Translations under genes and position numbers: made by a program
Part shown: piece after piece, positions 1 through 8,408 of the stretch
How positions within the stretch are numbered: position 1 is the first letter of the stretch
Layout of the letters: each line of letters starts with the position of its first letter
The notes under the pieces: generated by a model
Databases searched by the model: none
The model's input: the letters and a program-made list of their open reading frames with translations, nothing else
Told to the model about the DNA's origin: nothing
NCBI RefSeq assembly: GCF_017876595.1
Contig: NZ_JAGIOG010000001.1
Location: 1,364,001-1,428,000 of the forward strand
Source of the DNA: Aeromicrobium fastidiosum
GTDB lineage: Bacteria > Actinomycetota > Actinomycetes > Propionibacteriales > Nocardioidaceae
Direction: 5' to 3'
DNA length: 64,000 bases

Positions 1-525
1 CCGGTCGAGGAGATCGGGGCGGCTGGCCGGGTAGTACGGCTGCCGCAGTGCCCACAACGTCGTCAGGTGCGAGCCGTCGTCGGCGACGTCCGCCTCGTCG
101 ACCCCCGGACCGCCGGCGTGGGCATCGCGGTACGCGGCGTCCGCCCACGGAGCGGACGACAGGAGCAGCGAGCGGATGCGCTGGGGGGATCGAGCAGCGA
201 TCTCCACGGCCACGGCACCGCCGGTGTGGTGTCCGAGCAGGTCGGTGGTCTCGATCGAGAGGGCGTCGAGGAACGCCAGCACACCGTCGGCGATGGCCTC
301 GATCGACTGCGGCGCCGCGATCTCGTAGCTGAGGCCGAAGCCGGGCATGTCGATCGCCAGGACGCGGTGGGACTCCGCGAGCAGCGGCAGGACCTCGCGG
401 AACTCGTCGAAGGACCGCGGCGTCTGGTGCATCAGGACGATCGCGGGACCCTCGCCCTGCTCGACGTAGTGGACCTGCCCGAGGGCCGTGTCGGCGTAGG
501 CGCGTCGCGGGGTGCTGATGCTCAT
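1..525 (-). CDS. Alpha/beta-fold hydrolase-like protein, 3' end outside window
   Basis: 175 codons are present, from ATG at 525 running off the window edge, so the C-terminus is missing. An HQTPRS motif lies at residues 33-38, where alpha/beta hydrolases form the oxyanion hole. The nucleophile elbow reads GHHTGG (98-103), so the usual serine of GxSxG is histidine. It is a clear paralog of the protein at 10876-11712, which shares HQTPRS, GHHTG and a YADT..LGQ.HY N-terminus. It is divergent from the ABC transporter operon, with two operator-like palindromes in between. Fold assignment is secure from the motifs; the reaction is unknown, and the missing nucleophile makes ordinary ester hydrolysis doubtful. 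Confidence 0.8.
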   Translation of the reverse strand, partial: MSISTPRRAYADTALGQVHYVEQGEGPAIVLMHQTPRSFDEFREVLPLLAESHRVLAIDMPGFGLSYEIAAPQSIEAIADGVLAFLDALSIETTDLLGHHTGGAVAVEIAARSPQRIRSLLLSSAPWADAAYRDAHAGGPGVDEADVADDGSHLTTLWALRQPYYPASRPDLLDR

Positions 526-595
526 GAGGGGTCTCCGTCACCTGGTTGGGGGTCATCGCAGTATCGGCGAGTCGTGCGTGCCCGGCACCGCGACC

Positions 596-612
596 GGTCC
601 GCTCAGTGGTCC
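596..612. promoter_or_regulatory. IclR-type operator candidate (site 1)
   Basis: GGTCCGCTCAGTGGTCC is an imperfect palindrome with 6 of 8 arm positions paired. It lies in the 247-bp divergent promoter region between the alpha/beta-fold gene and the ABC transporter operon, 53 bp from a second copy. It matches the 17-bp consensus repeated across this island. Confidence 0.55.
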
Positions 613-664
613 ATCGCCAGCTGTCGAGCGGCCCCGGTGACGCCGCGGTTTCGGCGATGTTTCG

Positions 665-681
665 AGTCCGCTGAGCGGACC
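665..681. promoter_or_regulatory. IclR-type operator candidate (site 2)
   Basis: AGTCCGCTGAGCGGACC has 7 of 8 arm positions paired around a central G. It is the second site in the divergent region, about 90 bp upstream of the ABC ATPase start. It is one of the best matches to the island-wide 17-bp consensus. Confidence 0.65.
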
Positions 682-772
682 ATGTCATGCACGACACGTC
701 GGCGACCGCTGTCACTGTGAGGCCACTTCGAGGCATTCGGAGTCTCGCAGCGAGCAGGAACGAGGACGATCG

Positions 773-2311
773 ATGAGCGTGCAGGACGACGCGGTTCGGA
801 CCACACCGTTGGTGCAGGTGGTGGGTGCCGTGCGCCGCTACCCCGGAGTCGTCGCGCTCAGAGGGGTCGACCTGACGATCCATGCCGGCGAGGTGCTGTC
901 GCTGACCGGCGAGAACGGATCGGGCAAGTCGACCCTCGCCAAGATCATCGGCGGTGTCGAGCAGCCCGACGAGGGGCGCATCCTGGTCGACGGTCGCGAG
1001 ACCGTCATCGCCGACCCCTCGGCGGCACGCGACCTCGGGATCGTGATGATCAGCCAGGAGCTGACGCTCGCGCCGTCCCTCACGGTCGCCGAGAACGTCA
1101 TGATGGGACGCCTGCCCCAGCGGCGCGGTCGCGTCGACTGGTCCTCGGCCCGCCGGCAGGCCCGGGAGGTCCTGGACCAGCTCGACGTGCACATCTCGGT
1201 CGACACGCCGGTCCGCGAGCTCAGCGTGGAGCTGCAGCAGGAGGTCGAGATCGCTCGTGCGATCTCGTCCCGGGCCCGGCTGCTGATCCTCGACGAGGCG
1301 ACCAGCTCGCTGTCGGAGGCCGCGACCGACCGGCTGCTCGAGCTCGTGCGGCTGCAGGCCGAGCGCGGCGTGGCCGTCCTGATGATCTCCCACCGCATGC
1401 CCGAGCTCTACTCGACGGCGCAGCGCGCGACGGTCCTGCGCGACGGGACGCTCGTCGGATCGGTGCCGCTGCCCTCGACGCCGGAGTCGCAGCTGGTGCG
1501 CATGATGGTCGGCCGCGACCTCGGCGACTACTACGGGTCACGCGAGGTCACGATCGGCGAGACCGTGCTCGAGGTCGACGGCCTGGTCTCGGCCGACGGC
1601 GAGATGAGCCCGACGTCGTTCACCGTCAGCGCCGGCGAGGTGCTGGGCGTCGCGGGGCTCGTCGGATCGGGCAAGGCCCAGCTCGCGATGTCGCTCGGTG
1701 GCGCGATCCCCGCCACCGGAACGGTCCGGGTGCGCGGCAAGGACGTGGCGCTCGGGGATCCGAGGCGGGTCATCGCCGCGGGCATCGGCTACGTCCCCGA
1801 CGACCGTCGCAAGTCGGCCCTCCTGCCGGTCCGCAGCGTGTCCGACAATTTCTCGGTCTCGTGGCTGCGACGGATGGGTCGCGGCGGCATCATCCGCACC
1901 TCGGTCGAGCGCCGACGCGTCAAGGACGCGATCGAGCGGTACGGCGTCAAGACGTCGTCGCCCAGCAAGCGGATCACCCTGCTGTCGGGCGGCAACCAGC
2001 AGAAGGTCATCCTCGGGCGCACCTTCGCTCTCGGCTGCGACGTCTACGTCCTCAGCGAGCCGACCCGCGGCGTCGACGTCGGCTCGAAGAGCGCGATCTA
2101 CGCGATGCTCCACGAGCTCGCCGCGTCGGGCGCGGCCGTGATCGTCGTGTCATCGGAGCTGCCCGAGCTGATCGGTCTCAGCGACCGGATCCTCGTGTTC
2201 TTCCGCGGAGCGGTGTGCGGCGAGCTCGCGGGCGACGACATCTCCGAGCAGACCATCGGTGACCTGGCCGTCAGCGGCCGGGTGCACGCCAACGACGTCT
2301 CGACCTCATGA
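773..2311 (+). CDS. CUT2-type ABC transporter ATPase (RbsA/MglA-like), 512 aa
   Basis: This is a duplicated ATPase of the sugar CUT2 family, which energises import through the adjacent permease. The first domain has Walker A GENGSGKST (46-54) and Walker B LLILDEATSS. The second has a degenerate Walker A (GLVGSGKAQ, about 300), an intact LSGGNQQKV signature (404) and a Walker B in which the aspartate is replaced (VYVLSEPTRG). Such asymmetry is normal for this family. Length is typical. The ATG at 773 follows a purine-rich stretch. Its stop overlaps an ATG that leads into the permease. The substrate cannot be read from sequence; the catabolic context suggests a non-sugar small molecule is possible. 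Confidence 0.93.
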   Translation: MSVQDDAVRTTPLVQVVGAVRRYPGVVALRGVDLTIHAGEVLSLTGENGSGKSTLAKIIGGVEQPDEGRILVDGRETVIADPSAARDLGIVMISQELTLAPSLTVAENVMMGRLPQRRGRVDWSSARRQAREVLDQLDVHISVDTPVRELSVELQQEVEIARAISSRARLLILDEATSSLSEAATDRLLELVRLQAERGVAVLMISHRMPELYSTAQRATVLRDGTLVGSVPLPSTPESQLVRMMVGRDLGDYYGSREVTIGETVLEVDGLVSADGEMSPTSFTVSAGEVLGVAGLVGSGKAQLAMSLGGAIPATGTVRVRGKDVALGDPRRVIAAGIGYVPDDRRKSALLPVRSVSDNFSVSWLRRMGRGGIIRTSVERRRVKDAIERYGVKTSSPSKRITLLSGGNQQKVILGRTFALGCDVYVLSEPTRGVDVGSKSAIYAMLHELAASGAAVIVVSSELPELIGLSDRILVFFRGAVCGELAGDDISEQTIGDLAVSGRVHANDVSTS

Positions 2312-2331
2312 CCACGAAAGGAAGCACCCCC

Positions 2332-3405
2332 ATGTCATCTGACCAGCTCGCTGCCGAGAAGAGGCCCGACTCGGGCCACGGCGGCCCCGCTCACGACGCG
2401 GCGCCGTCCCGGGCCGCGTCCATGTGGTCGGAGATCCAGCGCGTCTCGGGACGCAGCACCGGTGTCATCGCCGGGCTCGTCATCCTGTGCATCTACCTGA
2501 CGGCGACGCAGCCGGTGTTCGCGACGTGGGGCAACGTGACCAACGTCGTCGGGGGCAACAGCGTCGTCCTCCTGCTGGCCATCGGTGCCACCTTCGTCAT
2601 CCTGTCGGGCGGCATCGACCTGTCGACGGCGGCGGCGGGCGCGGCGACCGCCATCATCTTCGGCGAGCTGCTCTCCGCGGGCGTCGGGGCGCTCGTCGCC
2701 ATCGCCGGAACGCTGGCCTTCGGCCTGTTCCTGGGTGCCGTCAACGGCGTGCTGATCAGCTACCTGAAGATCCCGTTCCTCGTGGTCACGCTCGGCACGC
2801 TCTCGATCTTCGAGAGCTTCGCGCTGGTCGTCAGCAGCGGCAAGACGATCAACACGTTCACGCTCGACGGCTTCGAGCCGGTATACACGTTCACGCTCGA
2901 GGACATCGCCGGCGTCCCCTACCTGCTGATCTTCGACGTCGTCGTGGTCGTCGTGGCCGCACTGGTGCTGCGCTACACCTCGTTCGGCCGCGGCGTCTAC
3001 GCGATCGGTTCCAACAGCGAGGCCGCGCGGCTCAACGGCATCAACGTGGCTCGCACGACACTGATGGTCTACGTCATCGCGGGTCTGTGCGCGGGGCTCG
3101 CCGCCCTCGTTCAGGTCGGCCGCCTGACCGGCGCGTCGCCCAACATCGACTCCACGCTGCTGCTCACCGTCATCGCCGCGGTGCTGATCGGAGGCACGGC
3201 CTACACCGGCGGAGAGGGAGGGGTCGGCGGCACGGTGCTGGGCGTCCTTTTCCTCGGCGTCATCCAGAACGGGCTGACCCTCACCGACGTCTCCACGTTC
3301 TGGCGCGGCACCGTCAACGGCCTCGTGCTGATCGTGGCGGTGGCCCTGGGCGTCGGTCGCGACCGCGGCTGGTTCCGTCTCCCGAAGGGCGGCCGCCGTG
3401 GCTGA
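2332..3405 (+). CDS. CUT2-type ABC transporter permease (RbsC-like), 357 aa
   Basis: An integral membrane protein with about eight to ten hydrophobic segments and the glycine-rich GGEGGVGGTVLG loop near the C-terminus typical of RbsC-type permeases. The first in-frame ATG (2308) overlaps the ATPase stop codon, but the ATG at 2332 is preceded by AAAGGAAG at good spacing and is preferred. The N-terminal 30 residues are hydrophilic and cytoplasmic. It partners the ATPase upstream and the lipoprotein at 5445. The 3' end overlaps the GMC oxidoreductase start by 8 bp, so oxidoreductase and transporter are probably made together. Confidence 0.92.
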   Translation: MSSDQLAAEKRPDSGHGGPAHDAAPSRAASMWSEIQRVSGRSTGVIAGLVILCIYLTATQPVFATWGNVTNVVGGNSVVLLLAIGATFVILSGGIDLSTAAAGAATAIIFGELLSAGVGALVAIAGTLAFGLFLGAVNGVLISYLKIPFLVVTLGTLSIFESFALVVSSGKTINTFTLDGFEPVYTFTLEDIAGVPYLLIFDVVVVVVAALVLRYTSFGRGVYAIGSNSEAARLNGINVARTTLMVYVIAGLCAGLAALVQVGRLTGASPNIDSTLLLTVIAAVLIGGTAYTGGEGGVGGTVLGVLFLGVIQNGLTLTDVSTFWRGTVNGLVLIVAVALGVGRDRGWFRLPKGGRRG

Positions 3406-5347
3406 CGCACTGAACCCGTCGCAGCTCGCCACGGTCGTCGCCGTCGCCACGACGCTGCTGCCCCCGCTCGACGCGCCCGAGGGCGCTGAGCCCGGTCTCG
3501 CGGCGTACTTCCGTGACGGCGCGACCGAGCGCGGCATCGACATCACGGTCGCCTCGGTCGTCCCGCTGCTCGACGCCCCCGTGCGCGGTGCCGTGATGGC
3601 ACTCGTCGCGCACCTCGAGGAGGAGGGCTTCGCGGACCTCGGGCTCGAGGACCGCGCCGCGGCTCTGCACCGCGCAGCCGACGACCAGCACCTGCGCCTC
3701 GGCGTGCGCCACCTCAAGACGCTGGTCCTCGGCACCTTCGTCAACGGCGTCGGACCCGATCGTCGCAACCCGACGTGGCCCGTCCTCGGCTACCCCGGAC
3801 CCGTGTCCGCACCGGTCCCGCCCAGCGACGCACCCGGTCGTCTACCGGTGCTCGACCCCGAGGAGTCGCGCATCTCGGCCGATGTCGTGGTCATCGGATC
3901 GGGTGCCGGCGGTGCGGTCATCGCGGCCCGCTGCGCGGCGGCCGGGCTGTCGGTGCTGGTGCTCGAGGCCGGTGAGCAGCGAGCGGAGGACTCCCTCAAG
4001 GAGCTCGACTCCGACGGTGCGGGCATGTTCCTGCGCGGCGGCATCCTGTGGTCGGAGAACGGCCAGATGGGCGTACTGGCGGGCGCAGTCCTCGGCGGCG
4101 GCACGCTCATCAACTCGATGGTGTGCCTCAGGACGCCCGACGACGTGCGGGCCGACTGGGCGTCCCAGGGGCTCACGGGTCTCGACGGTCCCGAGTTCGA
4201 CAAGCACCTCGACCAGGTCTGGGACCGGCTGGGCGTCAACACCGACGCGACGGTCCACAACGGCAACACCCGCGCCATGATCACGGGCCTGGCGTCCCTC
4301 GGCTACGGGCACGAGCGGCTGCCCCGCAACGCCGCGCGCGACGACGACTCGTCGCTGTGCGGATACTGCAACGCAGGCTGCCAGCGAGGGAAGAAGCGGT
4401 CCGTGGTGCACACGTACCTCCAGGACGCCGTCGCGGCCGGCACCTCGATCATCGTCGGCTGCGAGGTCGACGAGGTCCTCAGCGAGGACGGCGTGGCCAC
4501 CGGCGTCAGGGCGACCCTCCGCCGCGCCGACGGCGATCGCCAGCTGGTCGTCGACGCCCCGTCGGTCGTGGTGGCCGCGGGCGGCATCGAGTCGCCGGCC
4601 GTGCTGCTGCGGTCGGGCATCGGAGGACCGGCGGTCGGCCGCAACCTGCGCCTGCACCCCGCATGGATCGTCACGGGCGTGTACGAGGAGCCGATCGAGG
4701 CCTGGCACGGACAGATCCAGTCGGCGGTCAGCTTCGACCTGACCAAGGTCGTCGACGGCGGTGGCTTCCTGGTCGAGAGCCTGGGCCTCAACCCGGGCAC
4801 GTGGGCCGGGCAGATGCCGTTCGTCGACGGACGCACGACGCGCGAGCGGCTGCTCGACCTGCGTCGCTTCGCCACGTGGCACGGGGTCTCGCACGACCAC
4901 GGCAGCGGCGAGGTCCACCTCGACGACGAGGGGCGCGCCGCGGTCCGCTGGGAGCTCGACGACGCCGACCGCAAGATCGGGCTGCGGGCGCACCGCGAGC
5001 TCGCCGCGATGCACCGGGCCGCCGGGGCGACCGAGGTGTTCACCTTCCACTGGAAGGACGTCCGGTGGCGCAAGGGCGAGGACTTTGACGCGTTCGTCGA
5101 CTCCCTCGGCGACATCGACACCGCCGACTACACGGCGTACTCCGCGCACCAGATGGGCTCGTGCCGTCTGGGCGACGACCCCGCGACCTCGGTCGCGGAC
5201 GGCTGGGGGCAGCTGCACGACGTCTCCGGCGTCTGGGTCGGGGACGCGTCGGCGCTTCCGGCAGCCCCGGGCGTCAACCCGATGATCACCATCATGGCGC
5301 TGGCCGAACGAACGGCCGAAGCGCTCATCCAGTCTCGGGGGATGTAG
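3398..5347 (+). CDS. GMC-family FAD oxidoreductase (long-chain alcohol oxidase-like), 649 aa
   Basis: The FAD dinucleotide fold begins at VVIGSGAGGAV (about 164-174), preceded by about 150 helical residues as in long-chain alcohol oxidase-type GMC enzymes. A cysteine cluster, CGYCNAGCQRG (321-331), is characteristic of that branch. The C-terminal catalytic pair is present: His in SAHQMG (584) and Asn in GVNPM (627). It should oxidise an alcohol with FAD. The start is GTG at 3398, inside the permease gene. Being embedded between permease and binding protein genes suggests it acts on the imported compound or its first product. The substrate is not identifiable. Confidence 0.9.
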   Translation: MADALNPSQLATVVAVATTLLPPLDAPEGAEPGLAAYFRDGATERGIDITVASVVPLLDAPVRGAVMALVAHLEEEGFADLGLEDRAAALHRAADDQHLRLGVRHLKTLVLGTFVNGVGPDRRNPTWPVLGYPGPVSAPVPPSDAPGRLPVLDPEESRISADVVVIGSGAGGAVIAARCAAAGLSVLVLEAGEQRAEDSLKELDSDGAGMFLRGGILWSENGQMGVLAGAVLGGGTLINSMVCLRTPDDVRADWASQGLTGLDGPEFDKHLDQVWDRLGVNTDATVHNGNTRAMITGLASLGYGHERLPRNAARDDDSSLCGYCNAGCQRGKKRSVVHTYLQDAVAAGTSIIVGCEVDEVLSEDGVATGVRATLRRADGDRQLVVDAPSVVVAAGGIESPAVLLRSGIGGPAVGRNLRLHPAWIVTGVYEEPIEAWHGQIQSAVSFDLTKVVDGGGFLVESLGLNPGTWAGQMPFVDGRTTRERLLDLRRFATWHGVSHDHGSGEVHLDDEGRAAVRWELDDADRKIGLRAHRELAAMHRAAGATEVFTFHWKDVRWRKGEDFDAFVDSLGDIDTADYTAYSAHQMGSCRLGDDPATSVADGWGQLHDVSGVWVGDASALPAAPGVNPMITIMALAERTAEALIQSRGM

Positions 5348-5375
5348 CCGCCGTCTGGGCGACGTCATCTCCCGT

Positions 5376-5390
5376 GTGCGCACCGCGCAC
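5376..5390 (+). other. Short perfect hairpin before the binding protein gene
   Basis: GTGCGC and GCGCAC arms pair around a 3-nt loop in the 97-bp gap between the oxidoreductase stop and the lipoprotein start. No T-tract follows, so it is more likely an mRNA-stabilising or processing hairpin than a terminator. Such hairpins often let a binding protein be made in excess over its transporter. Confidence 0.35.
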
Positions 5391-5444
5391 CGTTCCAACC
5401 CCACCGGTCACGTCGTCGACGTGATCCACTCCAGGAGGTTCCTC

Positions 5445-6455
5445 ATGAAGATCCGTATGCCGCTTCTCGGCGTCGTCGCAGGTGTGGCGCTCGTCGCGTC
5501 CGCCTGCGGCTCGTCGTCGTCCGACGCCGGGGGGGCGTCCAGCGACTCGTTGACCATCGGCTACTCCAGCCCGGTCGAGTCGCAGCCCAGTCAGCAGGAG
5601 CTGATCGCCGGTCTCAAGTCCGGCGCGAAGAGCCTGGGCTGGAAGACCGACGTCATCGACGCCAACCTGTCGCCCGACGCGCAGGTGTCCAACGTGCAGA
5701 CGATGCTCCAGAAGAAGGTCGACGCGATCTCGATCTGGACGCTCGACGCCGGTGCCATGCAGGGCACGTTCGCCCAGGCCGCCTCGGCCAAGACGCCGCT
5801 GATCGGCGTCAACTCCGAGGGCGACCAGATCGACACGACGGTCTGGTGGCAGCTCAACCTCTGCAAGGCCGACGACGCGCCCTTCAAGGTCGCCGCACAG
5901 CAGTTCGCGACGTGGCGTCCGGGCGGCAAGGTCATCGTGATGGGCGGACCGCCGGTGCCCTCCATCCAGGCCAACGTCAAGTGCTTCACCGAGGCCGCCA
6001 AGGCCGCGGGGCTGACCGTCCTGTCCGAGACCGACAACGTCAAGGACGGCTCCTCGTCGGCCTCGGCACTGACCTCGGACCTGCTCTCGAAGTACGACGA
6101 CGTCGACGCGTTCTGGGCCTACAACGACGCCTCGGCGCTGGGCATCTCGGCGGCCGTCACGCAGGCCGGCAAGAAGATCTCGGACGGCACGAGCGACGGC
6201 GTCATCGTCACGGGCGCGAACGGCGACACCGACGCCATCGAGGCCGTCAAGCAGGGTCGCCTCACCGGCACCTGGGACCCCCAGGCCAACGCGACGGGTC
6301 TCGCCGTGATCAAGGCCGTGCAGGACGCCAAGGCCGGCAAGGCCGAGAAGGAGCTCATCGTCGAGTCCGTGTTCTGGTCGGCCGAGAACATCGACACGTA
6401 CAAGAAGCCCGGTTCGCGCGGCTACACGCTCGACACCATCCCGCTGGTCAAGTAG
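5445..6455 (+). CDS. ABC transporter substrate-binding lipoprotein, 336 aa
   Basis: Periplasmic-binding-protein-like (type I fold, RbsB/Peripla_BP_4 family). A lipoprotein signal peptide is visible: basic MKIR, hydrophobic stretch, lipobox VASAC with the lipidated Cys at residue 21, then a Ser/Gly/Ala linker. The start is fixed by AGGAGG six bases upstream of ATG 5445; an upstream in-frame start would bury the signal peptide. It delivers ligand to the ATPase-permease pair of the same operon. A strong terminator hairpin follows nine bases after the stop, closing the operon. Confidence 0.93.
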   Translation: MKIRMPLLGVVAGVALVASACGSSSSDAGGASSDSLTIGYSSPVESQPSQQELIAGLKSGAKSLGWKTDVIDANLSPDAQVSNVQTMLQKKVDAISIWTLDAGAMQGTFAQAASAKTPLIGVNSEGDQIDTTVWWQLNLCKADDAPFKVAAQQFATWRPGGKVIVMGGPPVPSIQANVKCFTEAAKAAGLTVLSETDNVKDGSSSASALTSDLLSKYDDVDAFWAYNDASALGISAAVTQAGKKISDGTSDGVIVTGANGDTDAIEAVKQGRLTGTWDPQANATGLAVIKAVQDAKAGKAEKELIVESVFWSAENIDTYKKPGSRGYTLDTIPLVK

Positions 6456-6463
6456 CGGCGACA

Positions 6464-6495
6464 GCGACCCCCGGTCCTGACGGGCCGGGGGTCGC
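6464..6495 (+). terminator. Terminator of the ABC transporter operon
   Basis: A 14-bp stem with one G-T mismatch (GCGACCCCCGGTCC against GGGCCGGGGGTCGC) and a 4-nt loop, starting nine bases after the binding-protein stop. GC-rich with only a weak T-tract, as usual in high-GC actinobacteria. Confidence 0.75.
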
Positions 6496-6530
6496 GTCGT
6501 GTGCTCGCGACCGTGCGCACGAATTTTCTT

Positions 6531-6561
6531 CACCCCAGTTCCGTCTGGCGGAACTGGGGTG
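6531..6561. promoter_or_regulatory. Extended perfect operator palindrome before iclR copy 1 (site 3)
   Basis: Thirteen-bp perfect arms, CACCCCAGTTCCG and its complement, flank a 5-bp centre. The core 17-mer GTTCCGTCTGGCGGAAC (6538-6554) is the strongest copy of the island consensus. It lies between the ABC operon terminator and the IclR gene start, so autoregulation of that IclR is the simplest reading. Confidence 0.7.
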
Positions 6562-6676
6562 GGGCAACGCGGCTGTGATCGCGTTCACTGTGTCGATGGA
6601 CACGTCGAGCGATCGAAGGCGGCATCAGCACCCTCACCACGCGAGCCACCCGCGCCGGCCGCAGACCACCACCCCG

Positions 6677-7426
6677 ATGGGCGAGGGCCTCGGCGACGGA
6701 GCGAACAGCGTGCTGGGCAAGGTGCGGCTGATCCTGGAGGCGTTCGGGGTCGACGACGACGGCCTGACCCTGTCCGAGCTCTCCCGGCGCACGGGCATAC
6801 CCAAGGCGTCCGTGCACCGGCTGTGTCACGAGCTGGTCGCGTGGGGGATGCTCGAGCGCGACGACGTCGAGTACCTGCTCGGCGTGCGGGCCTTCGAGCT
6901 GGGGTCGCGGGTCTCACGGCTGCGTCGTCTGTGCGAGACACTGCGGCCGCACATGGAGACGCTGCACTTCATGACCAAGGAGACGGTGCACCTCGCCGTC
7001 CTCGACGGCACCGAGGTGCTGTACCTCGAGAAGGTCAACAGCCACGCGCAGAAGACCCGTCCCTCCCGCATCGCGGGACGCATGCCGCTGCACTGCACCG
7101 CCACCGGCAAGATCCTGCTGGCGTACGGCGAGCCCGAGCTGCTCGACGAGGTCCTGAGGAGTGGCCTGCCCCGGTTGACGCGCTCGACCGTCGTGCTGCC
7201 CCGCGTGCTGCAGGACCAGGTCGCCCGCGCGCGGGAGCTCGGTTTCGCGGTCGAGATGGAGGAGACGACGGCGGGCTTCGCGAGCGTGGCCGTGCCCGTG
7301 TACGGCGAGTCGGGCCGGGTCGTCGCTGCCCTCTCCGTGACGGCCCCGTCGTTTCGTGCCGACGTCCCGGCCTACGTCAAGGCGATGGCCGACATCCGCC
7401 GACGGGCCGGTTTCGCCGCGGCCTGA
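6677..7426 (+). CDS. IclR-family transcriptional regulator, copy 1, 249 aa
   Basis: An N-terminal winged helix with recognition helix PKASVHRL is followed by the IclR effector-binding domain (LGVRAFELGSRV, LEKVN, TRPSRIAGRMPLHCTATGK, MEETTAGFASVAVPV). It is closely similar over its whole length to the IclR at 27837, including ANSVLGK.RLILE at the N-terminus. I start it at ATG 6677 because that paralog begins a similar distance before ANSVLGK; ATG 6596 would add 27 His/Pro/Thr-rich residues and has no better ribosome site. A 31-bp palindrome lies just upstream. It is convergent with iclR copy 2. The effector is unknown. Confidence 0.88.
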   Translation: MGEGLGDGANSVLGKVRLILEAFGVDDDGLTLSELSRRTGIPKASVHRLCHELVAWGMLERDDVEYLLGVRAFELGSRVSRLRRLCETLRPHMETLHFMTKETVHLAVLDGTEVLYLEKVNSHAQKTRPSRIAGRMPLHCTATGKILLAYGEPELLDEVLRSGLPRLTRSTVVLPRVLQDQVARARELGFAVEMEETTAGFASVAVPVYGESGRVVAALSVTAPSFRADVPAYVKAMADIRRRAGFAAA

Positions 7427-7449
7427 GCCACGCCGTCACCGCCTGCCCC

Positions 7450-8244
7450 TCACCGAGTTCTGGGACGCTGACGGGTACCTGCTGCGGCGCTTCGTGACGC
7501 CGCGGGACTGAGCTGCCGGCTGATGCCCAGTGCTGTCGTGCGCACCGCCGCCGCGAGCCGCCAGGGTTCGTAGCGGTCGATCGGCACGGACACGGACACG
7601 GCGGCCCGTGCCGTGCCGCCGACGATGATCGCCGACGCCACGCAGGCCACGCCGAGATTGGCCTCCTCGCGTTCCAGCGTCACGCCGGTCTGCCTGGCCT
7701 CCGCCAGCTGGGCGGCGAGTGCTGCCGGGTCCGTCACCGAGGCCTTGGTGAGCCGGGGCAGGGGACGCCGCAGGGCCTGTGCCTCCGCGGCAGGGTCGGC
7801 GGCGAGGAGCGCCTTGCCGACGGCCGTGCAGGTGAGAGGCAGTCGGCCACCCACCCGGGACGGCAGGTCGATGCTTCCGTGGCCGTGGATCTTCTCGGCG
7901 TAGACGACGTCGAAGCCGTCGCGCAGACCCAGGTGGACGGTCTCGTGGGTGGCCTCGAACAGGTCTTGGAGGAAGGGGACGGCGGCATCGCGGATCGTGC
8001 GGCTCACCGGCACGAGCCGGCCGAGCTCGAACAGCATCAACCCGACCGAGTAGCGCCCGTCCTCGCATCGCAGGAGCCCGAGACGCACCAGGTGGTGGGC
8101 GAGCCGGTGCGTCGTGGTGCGGGTGAGGCCGCCGGCCTCGACCAGCTCGCTGAACGTCAGGGACTCGCCGTCGGGCCGGAACGCGGTCAACAGCTGGACG
8201 GCGCGGTCGAGCATCGACGGCGGACGTTCGTCGGCGCGCTGCAT
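7450..8244 (-). CDS. IclR-family transcriptional regulator, copy 2, 264 aa
   Basis: Winged helix with recognition helix TRTTTHRL, then the effector domain (YSVGLMLFELG, VYAEKI, RVGGRLPLTCTAVGKALLA, LEREEANLGVACVA). It is a more distant member than copies 1 and 4. Two starts are possible: ATG 8280 without a ribosome site and ATG 8244 preceded by AGGGTGGG; I prefer 8244. It faces away from the EamA transporter, sharing a 160-bp promoter region with two operator-like sites, and probably controls that transporter. The C-terminus ends in a basic, low-complexity tail. Confidence 0.88.
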   Translation of the reverse strand: MQRADERPPSMLDRAVQLLTAFRPDGESLTFSELVEAGGLTRTTTHRLAHHLVRLGLLRCEDGRYSVGLMLFELGRLVPVSRTIRDAAVPFLQDLFEATHETVHLGLRDGFDVVYAEKIHGHGSIDLPSRVGGRLPLTCTAVGKALLAADPAAEAQALRRPLPRLTKASVTDPAALAAQLAEARQTGVTLEREEANLGVACVASAIIVGGTARAAVSVSVPIDRYEPWRLAAAVRTTALGISRQLSPAASRSAAAGTRQRPRTR

Positions 8245-8286
8245 CGACCCACCCTGGACCGGCGACGCCGCGGCGACCATCGCGCC

Positions 8287-8303
8287 GGGTCGCTGGACGG
8301 AAC
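8287..8303. promoter_or_regulatory. IclR-type operator candidate (site 4)
   Basis: On the minus strand it reads GTTCCGTCCAGCGACCC; its left arm is identical to that of the strong site at 6538. It lies directly upstream of iclR copy 2 in the divergent region shared with the EamA gene. Confidence 0.45.
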
Positions 8304-8336
8304 GCCGCGCAGCCGGTGAGGCAGGAGGTCGCCCGC

Positions 8337-8353
8337 ATTTCAGTCAGCGAGAC
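8337..8353. promoter_or_regulatory. IclR-type operator candidate (site 5, weak)
   Basis: ATTTCAGTCAGCGAGAC matches the right arm of the consensus well and the left arm partly. It is 56 bp upstream of the EamA start. This is the weakest of the set. Confidence 0.3.
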
Positions 8354-8408
8354 CCCGATGACCATCGGCGGACGCGGCCCGCGAGGATCAGCGCCTCAGG
8401 AGGTCACC

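Noticed and set aside
5846..6676. N-terminal extension of IclR copy 1 into the binding-protein gene
   Set aside because: It would overlap the binding protein, the terminator and the operator; the extra residues are shadow-like and absent in the paralog.
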